A stretch of DNA of 8,018 bases, from positions 1 to 8,018 of the forward strand of contig JAAUTJ010000192.1 in the NCBI GenBank assembly GCA_012031475.1. The letters run 5' to 3'. The DNA comes from Leptolyngbyaceae cyanobacterium SM1_3_5. Its GTDB lineage: Bacteria; Cyanobacteriota; Cyanobacteriia; Elainellales; Elainellaceae. A model generated the notes under the pieces. The model saw nothing but the letters and a program-made list of their open reading frames with translations. It made no database searches and was not told the DNA's origin. Positions 1-5,352 of the stretch are shown in pieces. The position numbers were made by a program, and so were the translations under genes. The stretch's first letter is position 1. Each line of letters begins with the position of its first letter.

Positions 1-56
1 ACCTCCGACGAAAGGGATTGGGCGATGGGAAAAAACAATTACACTTCGTCTAAAAC

Positions 57-93
57 TACAAAAATAATCCGCAGCCAGAACTCTTGACTGCGG
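57..93 (-). terminator. Rho-independent terminator for the minus-strand unit
   Basis: Read on the minus strand, CCGCAGTCA (93-85) and TGGCTGCGG (77-69) form a nine-pair stem, including one G-T wobble, around a seven-base loop. It is followed directly by ATTATTTTTG, a U-rich tail in the transcript. On the plus strand no T tract follows the stem, so the terminator works for leftward transcription. It lies about 90 bases past the glycosyltransferase stop codon and probably ends that transcript. Confidence 0.7.
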
Positions 94-119
94 ACGGTTG
101 ATTCAATGGTGAGAACTAG

Positions 120-182
120 CTTAAGATCGTGAATTAACGTCAGTTCGACAACTTTTTTCACTTCGATGTTCTGCGCTTCTGC
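120..182 (-). pseudogene. Possible remnant of an HD-domain phosphohydrolase
   Basis: Immediately beyond the palindromic repeat, and in the same minus-strand frame as the glycosyltransferase, the translation reads AEAQNIEVKKVVELTLIHDL. This resembles the segment around the HD metal-binding motif of YfbR-like/COG1896 nucleotidases, where a spaced hydrophobic helix ends in LIHD(L/I). The expected continuation after HD (an acidic EI.AGD stretch) is absent; the frame goes on as KLVLTIES and stops near 40, past the terminator stem. The match covers only about 20 residues, so it could be chance. If real, it is a fragment of a different gene brought next to the glycosyltransferase by a deletion or rearrangement at the repeat. 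Confidence 0.25.
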
Positions 183-217
183 CCCCTAAATCCCCCAAAA
201 TTGGGGATTTAGGGGGC
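181..217. repeat. Palindromic dispersed repeat, MITE-like
   Basis: GCCCCCTAAATCCCC (181-195) is the exact reverse complement of GGGGATTTAGGGGGC (203-217), separated by the seven-base spacer CAAAATT. From memory, palindromes of this CCCCCTAAATCCCC type are scattered in high copy through genomes of filamentous cyanobacteria; that is recollection, not a search. Here it sits at the truncated 3' end of the glycosyltransferase and supplies its last residues (about SPLNPQFWGI) and its TAG stop. There is no transposase in the window, and I see no clear target-site duplication. Confidence 0.7.
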
Positions 218-1148
218 TGTCTTTCCGTCGCAGCAGCCAAAAACCGCCGCCTGCGATCGCCAAAATCAGCAGCGGCCAAGACACCAGACGCGGCAAACTT
301 TGCCAGTAGTATGTCCACGCGCCGATCGTGTTCAGGGGTGGGTCGCCTTCATCGATCGCGGATCTGACGTTGGAGTTGAAGGCGGCACTGATTTGATAAA
401 GCCAGTTGGTCGTCACCCAAGGCAGGACGATCGCCAGCGTCACGACAAAGCTGCTGCCAAGCTGAAGCAGGCGTTTCCACTGCCGCCCGTTGCGAACCAG
501 CAGCCACAGAATCGGCACAATCAGAAACAGCAGGGCGGACTGTTTGGTGAGAATTGCCAGCCCGTAGCTGCTGCCAAAGGCAATCGCCCAAATCCACTGC
601 CGTAACTGGGATCGCTCATCGCGCCACAAGGTAAGGCAGTAGAAACTCAAAGCCACCATTGCCGCAACCGGAAAATCCATGAAGTATTGCAGACGATTCG
701 TGTAGAGGCTGGGGATCACGACACACAAGATTGCGGCGAGAACGCCAGTGCGATCGCTCCACAAATGCCGCCCGATGCCGTAAACACACAGCAGCAAAAT
801 CGCGCTGAACAGCAAATTCACCAGCAGGGCGGCATCTTCGCCCAACCCAAACAGTTGCAAAAACGGCACGGTCAGCGCAAACAGCAGCGGCGGATATTTG
901 GTCGAGACTGCCCAAAACTGCGTCCACCAGTCGCCCGACAGCCAATTCGCCTGCTCGATCGCCACCTTGAAATGCAGCGCGTTCGTCAAATTGTCGGCAG
1001 GGTCCCAGGACGGAACCGATCGATCGAGCCAAATCCAGAGGCGATCGATCAGGGCGCTTGCCAGCCAAATCAGCGAAACGGCTTTCAGCCCACGAATGTC
1101 TAATTTGCCAAATTTGCGAAGCACGATCGAGCTTGAGCAGAACGACAT
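186..1148 (-). CDS. ArnT/PMT-like membrane glycosyltransferase, C-terminally truncated
   Basis: The product is a polytopic inner-membrane protein of about 320 residues with roughly eight hydrophobic segments. It resembles the dolichyl-phosphate-mannose/ArnT (GT39/GT83, PMT_2) superfamily, which moves sugars from a polyprenyl-phosphate carrier onto lipid or protein acceptors on the outer face. Support comes from an acidic first loop (SWDPADN, as in the catalytic Asp region), a following KYPPLLFAL segment, and RLQYFMDFPVAAM, the second-loop acidic motif. Family members usually run to 450-600 residues, so the C-terminal helices and soluble domain are missing. The frame ends inside the palindromic repeat just after WLLRR, and no frame downstream continues it. 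ATG at 1148 is preferred; TTG at 1166 would add six residues. Neither has a clear Shine-Dalgarno site. Substrate unknown; possibly non-functional. Confidence 0.75.
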   Translation of the reverse strand: MSFCSSSIVLRKFGKLDIRGLKAVSLIWLASALIDRLWIWLDRSVPSWDPADNLTNALHFKVAIEQANWLSGDWWTQFWAVSTKYPPLLFALTVPFLQLFGLGEDAALLVNLLFSAILLLCVYGIGRHLWSDRTGVLAAILCVVIPSLYTNRLQYFMDFPVAAMVALSFYCLTLWRDERSQLRQWIWAIAFGSSYGLAILTKQSALLFLIVPILWLLVRNGRQWKRLLQLGSSFVVTLAIVLPWVTTNWLYQISAAFNSNVRSAIDEGDPPLNTIGAWTYYWQSLPRLVSWPLLILAIAGGGFWLLRRKDSPLNPQFWGI

Positions 1149-1188
1149 CAATTGTACTGGCTGCAAGGGCGGAAGGCATGAGAGCGAC

Positions 1189-1215
1189 TTGACGCTTCTA
1201 CCTTTTTGATACTAG
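1189..1215 (+). promoter_or_regulatory. Candidate promoter for the SPFH-Arc unit
   Basis: TTGACG (1189-1194) is a good -35 hexamer, followed after 15 bases by TACTAG (1210-1215), a weak -10. The short spacing makes the -10 assignment uncertain. Whatever the exact hexamer, the likely start region overlaps the TGATA array, which would suit repression by a protein bound there. Confidence 0.35.
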
Positions 1216-1233
1216 AGTGATATCACTTTGATA
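1207..1233 (+). promoter_or_regulatory. Phased TGATA operator-like array
   Basis: TGATA occurs at 1207-1211, 1218-1222 and 1229-1233, exactly 11 bp apart, so all three lie on the same face of the helix. The middle copy is the core of a perfect 12-bp palindrome, AGTGATATCACT (1216-1227). The array lies 20 bases upstream of the SPFH start codon and overlaps the probable promoter. Ribbon-helix-helix repressors such as Arc and CopG bind short repeated subsites spaced about one turn apart, and an Arc-like protein is the second gene of this unit, so autoregulation is a reasonable inference. Confidence 0.5.
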
Positions 1234-1245
1234 GAAAAGGACGAC

Positions 1246-1250
1246 AGGAG
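1246..1250 (+). promoter_or_regulatory. Shine-Dalgarno-like AGGAG before the SPFH gene
   Basis: AGGAG ends only two bases before the ATG at 1253, closer than is usual; AAAAGGA at 1235-1241 is a second purine-rich site, 11 bases away. Both sites favour 1253 as the real start. Confidence 0.45.
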
Positions 1251-1252
1251 CA

Positions 1253-2191
1253 ATGGAACAGAACATTCGGGAATTTCCGGCCTTCAAGGTCAACGGCTTT
1301 ATCATGCTGGCTGTGGTGGGGGCGATCGTCCTGATTGGCGGCTGGTTTGCTTGGTCGAGCGTACAGGGTGCAGAAGTACTGCTGGCAAGAAGTTTGAAGG
1401 TGACTGATTTTGTTGGTGATGATACGGTTGTCGAATTTGTGGCCTGGTTGGTTGCCACGCTTGTGCTGATCGTCATTCCCTCGCTGTCTGGATTTTTCAG
1501 CGTTGAACCCAATCAAGCCGTTGTGCTGGTGCTGTTTGGCAAGTATGTCGGAACCGTGCGCGAATCTGGTTTTTGGTGGACAAATCCGTTTGCGAGTCAG
1601 CAGAAAATTTCGCTGCGGGTTCGCAATTTCAACAGCAAAATTATTAAAGTAAACGATGCCGAGGGCAGTCCGATCGAAATTGCCGCAGTTGTCGTTTGGA
1701 AAGTTTTCGATTCTGCCAAATCAAAATTTGCCGTGAATGACTATGAAGAATTTGTTGCAATTCAAAGCGAAACCGCAATTCGGGCGCTCGCGATTCGCTA
1801 TCCCTATGACAGCCCTGAAGATACAGGCAAGCTATCGCTGCGCGGCATTCCCGACGAGATCGCGCAGGATTTGCAAAGAGAGCTTCAGGCCAGACTGGAA
1901 ATTACAGGCGTGGAAGTGATTGAAGCGCGAATTTCCCATCTTGCTTATGCTCCAGAGATCGCGCAAATGATGCTGCGCCGCCAGCAGGCGAAAGCTTTGA
2001 TTGATGCGCGGCGGCAAATTGTTGAGGGCGCGGTCGGAATGGTGAGTGAAGCCTTAAACCGCCTGAGTCATGAGCAAATGATCAATTTGGACGATGAGCG
2101 CAAAGCCTCGATGATTAACAATTTGCTTGTTGTTTTAACGTCTGAGCAAACCGCCCAGCCCGTCATCAATACAGGAACACTTTACAACTAA
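1253..2191 (+). CDS. SPFH/band-7 domain membrane protein
   Basis: The 312-residue product belongs to the SPFH (stomatin/prohibitin/flotillin/HflK-C) superfamily, membrane scaffold proteins that oligomerise and often organise membrane domains or regulate proteases. Two hydrophobic segments, about residues 15-38 and 60-83, anchor it. The SPFH domain follows, opening with FFSVEPNQAVVLVLFGKY at 81-98 and continuing GFWWTNPF, a typical band-7 start. A helical, charged stretch with RRQQAKALIDARRQ and the tail QPVINTGTLYN complete it. The gene is first in a two-gene unit with an Arc-like DNA-binding protein 17 bases downstream, which suggests the pair is controlled together. The frame is intact, unlike several neighbours. 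It has no complete HIP1 site. Its specific physiological role is not evident from sequence. Confidence 0.9.
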   Translation: MEQNIREFPAFKVNGFIMLAVVGAIVLIGGWFAWSSVQGAEVLLARSLKVTDFVGDDTVVEFVAWLVATLVLIVIPSLSGFFSVEPNQAVVLVLFGKYVGTVRESGFWWTNPFASQQKISLRVRNFNSKIIKVNDAEGSPIEIAAVVVWKVFDSAKSKFAVNDYEEFVAIQSETAIRALAIRYPYDSPEDTGKLSLRGIPDEIAQDLQRELQARLEITGVEVIEARISHLAYAPEIAQMMLRRQQAKALIDARRQIVEGAVGMVSEALNRLSHEQMINLDDERKASMINNLLVVLTSEQTAQPVINTGTLYN

Positions 2192-2206
2192 GACTTTACA
2201 ACTAAG
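2179..2206 (+). repeat. Tandem 14-bp duplication across the SPFH stop codon
   Basis: ACTTTACAACTAAG occurs twice in direct succession, at 2179-2192 and 2193-2206. The first copy encodes the last residues (LYN) and the TAA stop of the SPFH gene; the second fills nearly all of the spacer before the Arc-like gene. It looks like a recent slippage or duplication event that set the distance between the two genes. Confidence 0.85.
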
Positions 2207-2208
2207 AT

Positions 2209-2394
2209 ATGGGACAGAAGAAGCGATTCTTACTGAGAATTGACGATAAACTCTATCAGCTATTGGAGAAATGGTCAGCCGATGAACTGCGAAGCGTGAA
2301 TGCTCAAATTGAGTATTTGCTAACAGAAGCGGCCAAGAAATCAGGACGCTGGAAGGACGAGCAAACGCGATCGAAAGAAGACAAGAATGAATGA
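2209..2394 (+). CDS. Arc-like ribbon-helix-helix DNA-binding protein
   Basis: This 61-residue basic protein matches the Arc/MetJ ribbon-helix-helix fold: a beta strand KRFLLRID (about residues 5-12), a first helix DKLYQLLEKWSADEL, then RSVNAQIEYLLTEAAKKSGR. The last segment closely parallels the RSVN.EI turn and second helix of phage P22 Arc. Such proteins bind DNA as dimers of dimers, inserting the paired strands in the major groove. A charged tail (about 15 residues) follows the fold. It starts 17 bases after the SPFH stop with no strong ribosome-binding site, so translational coupling is likely. The probable role is repression of its own operon through the TGATA array upstream. An antitoxin role is possible, but no toxin-like partner is present unless the SPFH protein fills that place. 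Confidence 0.8.
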   Translation: MGQKKRFLLRIDDKLYQLLEKWSADELRSVNAQIEYLLTEAAKKSGRWKDEQTRSKEDKNE

Positions 2395-2515
2395 CTCGAT
2401 CGTGATTTGACTCAGCTTGTGAAGTGCGATCGATCAGACGATTCTCAGAAAAACGAAACTATTGCGATCGCGGCAAATTGCGGAAGGCTGAGGCACTGAC
2501 TTGGCGATTGTAGAG
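2395..2515. other. Convergent intergenic gap without a clear terminator
   Basis: The spacer lies between the 3' ends of the Arc-like gene and the ChaC gene. It contains one HIP1 site and several GATCG cores but no hairpin followed by a T run in either direction, so the mode of termination is not visible. I see no open frame or RNA gene in it. Confidence 0.5.
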
Positions 2516-3195
2516 TTAACTTTGGCTGCCATCTGCTCGCGATCGCTCCGCAAGGGCGACAGCATCCCGAAGCTTTAACAAACCCCGATCGCGAATGCCG
2601 CAGTCAACAAGTCCGGCGATCGTTTGCAGCAGATAGTCTTTGCAAGAACCCAGTGCGCCGGATGCGGTCGCGATCGTTTCGGCGGTTTCGGTGAGCGACA
2701 ATTTCGGCACGTAGAGCGGATGCTGGGGATTGATCGTAAAGGCAATGGCAAAGCGCTCTTCCGTATCGGAAAAAACCTTTACCCAGCGGGGAATATACGA
2801 GCCGACGACCATTTCGCGCCGCCACAGCAGCAGCAGTTCCGCGAGTCGATTGTCTGCCTCAAGCTGATAGATCACGCCCTGACACTGCCGCCGCGATCGA
2901 GCGCCAATGTCAAGCCGGGATGTTCGGGTGTGCCGCGTCCGCCCGGAGTCCGCAGGCAATAGCGGCGATGCCAGCCGTAGATCGTTCCGATGCGGCGATC
3001 GCTGTGGTGAATAATCGGATTCCAAATCAAAGAACCGTAAGCAAAAATCCAGACCTGATCGTCGGGACGCTGACCTAGAACCGAGGCGATCGAGTCTTGC
3101 AGTTCGGCATCGGTCAGCACCGTTAGCCCCAAATTCGACTGGCTAATTATGCGCTGGATGCGCTGAGCTTCAAGATCGCTTCGAGTTAAAGACAT
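2516..3195 (-). CDS. chaC: ChaC-like gamma-glutamylcyclotransferase, frame broken by one-base deletion
   Basis: The gene encodes a ChaC/GGCT-fold enzyme, the cytosolic family that cleaves gamma-glutamyl peptides such as glutathione to 5-oxoproline. The N-terminal frame from ATG 3195 has VWIFAYGSLIWNP (residues 48-60), carrying the YGSL substrate-binding loop, then GWHRRYCLRTPGGRGTPEHP. It stops after ALDRGGSVRA. The next frame supplies the rest without a gap: CQGVIYQLEADNRL, then LLLWRREMVVGSY with the likely catalytic Glu, then YVPKLSL and the C-terminal helices to 2516. Restoring one base near 2885 (after GGCGGCAG) gives a protein of about 226 residues, normal for the family. The gene is divergent from the IPP isomerase gene. 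A true null allele cannot be excluded, but similar indels in neighbours favour sequence error. Confidence 0.85.
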
Positions 3196-3215
3196 GGGTT
3201 TGGTGACAGGTTTTG

Positions 3216-3300
3216 ATTGCAGTTTAGGACAGGCAGAAAACTTAAAATCAAATCGCCCGCCTTCTTTTCAGAATTGTGAACTGCAATTTTACTGAACTGC
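3216..3300. repeat. Inverted and direct repeats in the ChaC/isomerase divergent promoter region
   Basis: ATTGCAGTT (3216-3224) is inverted as AACTGCAAT (3279-3287), and TGAACTGC is repeated directly at 3277-3284 and 3293-3300. They lie in the 151-base gap between two divergent genes, where regulatory sites are expected. The spacing is not that of a terminator. I could not place a convincing -35/-10 pair here. Chance is possible. Confidence 0.3.
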
Positions 3301-3346
3301 GATCGTGCGAAACTAGGTCGATATCAACTTTTTTCGTCAATCGCCC

Positions 3347-4437
3347 GTGAATTCCTCGATCGAAACACCATTTGATTCTGCCACCGTCACCGATTCCGCC
3401 ACCGTCAATGATTCTGCCACCGTCACCGAGTCGCGCAAAGCCGATCATCTGCGCGTTTGCCTGGAAGAAGACGTGCAGTTTTCTCAAACGACCGGACTGG
3501 AGCGCTATCGCTTCGCGCACTGCTGTCTGCCGGAACTCGATCGCGCCGATGTTGATCCCGCCACGACATTTCTCGACAAATCGCTGGCCGCTCCGCTGCT
3601 GATTTCCTCGATGACCGGAGGAACCGAACTGGCGCAGACGATTAACTTTCGCTTGGCAGCGGCGGCACAGGCGCACGGCTTGGCGATGGGCGTTGGGTCG
3701 CAGCGCGTGGCGATCGAAAATCCCGAAGTCACGGCCACGTTTAACGTCCGATCGATCGCGCCGGACATTTTGCTGTTTGCCAATTTGGGCGCGGTGCAGT
3801 TGAACTACGACTATGGCCTGGAAGAATGTCGGCGGGCGATCGACAGCCTCGAAGCCGATGCGCTGGTTCTGCACCTGAATCCGCTTCAGGAAGCCGTGCA
3901 GACGAGGGGCGATACGAATTTTCGCGGACTGCTCGGTAAAATTGCGGTTTTGTGTCGGCAGTTGCCCGTCCCCGTGATTGCCAAGGAAGTCGGCAACGGC
4001 ATTTCGGCAGCAATGGCGCAAAAGCTGATCGAGGCGGGCGTGGCGGCGATCGACGTGGCCGGGGCGGGCGGCACATCCTGGGCAAAAGTCGAAGGGGAAC
4101 GCGCCAAAGATCCGCTTCAGCGCAGGCTGGGCGAAACCTTTGCAGATTGGGGCATTCCGACAGGGGAATGCGTCAAGACGATTCGGGCGATCGCCCCAAC
4201 CTGCCGCTGATTGCCTCTGGCGGATTGCGAAATGGACTGGATGCGGCCAAGGCGATCGCGCTGGGTGCAGATCTCGCCGGATTAGCGCTGCCTTTTCTGC
4301 AATCCGCCTTTGAATCGGAAGCCGCTTTAGATGAATTAATTCATGCGCTGAAAATGGAATTATCAACGGTGCTATTTTGTACGGGAAGTGAAACGATCGC
4401 TGATTTGCGTCGGCCTGGAGTGTTAGAAGTAAAGTAA
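3347..4437 (+). CDS. fni: Type 2 isopentenyl-diphosphate isomerase (FMN), frame broken by one-base deletion
   Basis: This is the FMN- and NAD(P)H-dependent isomerase that interconverts IPP and DMAPP, feeding carotenoid, phytol and quinone synthesis. Markers in order are RKADHLRVCLEEDV (30-43), LLISSMTGGT (84-93), MGVGSQR (114-120), NLGAVQLNYDYG (146-157), HLNPLQEAVQTRGDTNF (176-192, conserved His and Gln), IAKEVGNGIS (211-220) and AGAGGTSW (238-245). The first frame stops at 4210 after AIAPTCR. The next frame resumes exactly with NLPLIASGGLRNG, the phosphate-binding loop of the TIM barrel, and runs to TAA at 4435-4437. One extra C in the CCCC run at 4194-4197 restores about 363 residues, normal for the family. 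GTG at 3347 is the only plausible start; TAG at 3314 closes the frame upstream. The N terminus carries a DSATVT repeat that is unusual for this enzyme. Confidence 0.93.
3374..3427 (+). repeat. Three tandem 18-bp repeats in the isomerase N terminus
   Basis: Three in-phase copies (3374-3391, 3392-3409, 3410-3427) encode DSATVT, DSATVN, DSATVT. The first and third copies are identical and the middle one differs at three positions. Because the unit is 18 bases, copy-number change keeps the reading frame. The segment precedes the conserved enzyme domain, so it is probably a tolerated linker. Confidence 0.85.
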
Positions 4438-4464
4438 ATTTGTTGAAGTGGAGCGATCGCCCTC

Positions 4465-5280
4465 ATGCAAATTCCCAAGGCACTGCAATCTAGACAAGCA
4501 GAACTGCTGGCAACAAAATTGCCGTATGTGCATATCGAGCCGTTTGAAACAGATGAAGGTTTAGAACCTTGGGTAAGCAAATATCTGGGTGTTCCATACT
4601 TGTCAAAGAACGCACAATTCCCTCAAGGTACAAGCGGTAGACGACTAGTATTTCTTGCTCAGATTAATTTTTCAGAAGTTCCAAAACTTGAGGGCTATCC
4701 AACTTCTGGTATCCTTCAGTTTTTCATCTCAGATGACGACCTAAATGGACTTGAATTCACCGAGCCGTTTAGCGAATTTGACCAGTTTCAGCTTCAACAA
4801 CAGCAAAACAATTTCCGAGTCATTTATCATTCAGAAGTTGTTCAAGATCTTAATCTACTTCAAACTTCTCTTGACGTCCTGCCGCAGTTCGAGCTTTTAC
4901 CTGTGTACCGCCCCTGTAGGCTAGAGTTTTCTTTAAGAGAAGAATTAATCAACTCAAGCGATTATCGATTTGAGCAAATCTTTGGAAATAACTTTCCTGA
5001 CTACTTAAATTTCAGCGAAGAAGAAAGAATGGAGCACATATTGTATGACGTTTCTCACATGGTAAATAAGATTGGTGGCTATGCTGCCTTTGCTCAGATA
5101 GATATTCGGACTTTAGCTCCACCTGATGAAAACTGGCGTACTTCTCTTGCAAATCGCTTCAGGGAAAAATGCTCGTATTATGTGGGGAGACGGAGGAGTT
5201 GGAAATTTTTTTCATTGAAGAAAAAGCGCTACAAACACTGGATTTCTCCAGGGTTCTTTATAATTGGGACTGTTGATTAG
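4465..5280 (+). CDS. YwqG/DUF1963 family protein with two indels near the C terminus
   Basis: The product resembles YwqG-like DUF1963 proteins, whose biochemical role is not established. Family features are LVFLAQINFSEVP (61-73), GILQFFISDDD (82-92) and IGGYAAFAQIDIR (203-215). The open frame then turns atypical after residue W224. Skipping one base near 5137 gives LLLQIASGKNARIMWGDGG, and removing one T from the seven-T run at 5206-5212 gives NFFIEEKAL and DFSRVLYNWDC, the usual family ending with a stop at 5274-5276. The repaired protein would have about 269 residues. A GTGGAG site lies 11 bases before ATG 4465, 27 bases after the isomerase stop, so co-transcription is possible. The gene has no HIP1 site and is AT-richer than its neighbours, which suggests later acquisition. 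Confidence 0.8.
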   Translation: MQIPKALQSRQAELLATKLPYVHIEPFETDEGLEPWVSKYLGVPYLSKNAQFPQGTSGRRLVFLAQINFSEVPKLEGYPTSGILQFFISDDDLNGLEFTEPFSEFDQFQLQQQQNNFRVIYHSEVVQDLNLLQTSLDVLPQFELLPVYRPCRLEFSLREELINSSDYRFEQIFGNNFPDYLNFSEEERMEHILYDVSHMVNKIGGYAAFAQIDIRTLAPPDENWRTSLANRFREKCSYYVGRRRSWKFFSLKKKRYKHWISPGFFIIGTVD

Positions 5281-5281
5281 C

Positions 5282-5309
5282 TTGACAATCGTGCGGGTCA
5301 GCTTAAACT
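5282..5309 (+). promoter_or_regulatory. Candidate sigma-70-type promoter for sppA
   Basis: A perfect -35 hexamer TTGACA (5282-5287) is followed after 16 bases by TAAACT (5304-5309), which keeps the key T, A and final T of the -10 consensus. It would give an untranslated leader of roughly 35 bases before ATG 5353 and separates sppA from the DUF1963 gene. Confidence 0.5.
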
Positions 5310-5352
5310 CAGCCTTTTCGATCGCCCTCTCCTCACCCTTCATTTCTTTTCC

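Noticed and set aside
181..217. The palindromic repeat as a transcription terminator
   Set aside because: The stem is strong but no run of Ts follows on either strand, while a better terminator lies at 57-93. A repeat-element origin fits better.
616..1179. A 187-codon minus-strand frame overlapping the glycosyltransferase
   Set aside because: It has no hydrophobic segments or motifs, and the overlapping frame carries clear membrane helices and the family's acidic loops.
2451..2485. HIP1-centred hairpin ATTGCGATCGCGGCAAAT as a terminator
   Set aside because: The pairing outside the HIP1 core is short and imperfect, and no T tract follows on either strand.
4190..4210. Programmed ribosomal frameshifting in the isomerase
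   Set aside because: There is no slippery heptamer with a downstream structure that I can see, and similar breaks occur in three other genes, so sequence error is simpler.
3248..4366. A 372-codon open frame antisense to the isomerase gene
   Set aside because: Its translation is arginine-, histidine- and glutamine-rich with no recognisable domain, while the opposite strand encodes an unmistakable isomerase. It is a by-product of codon bias.
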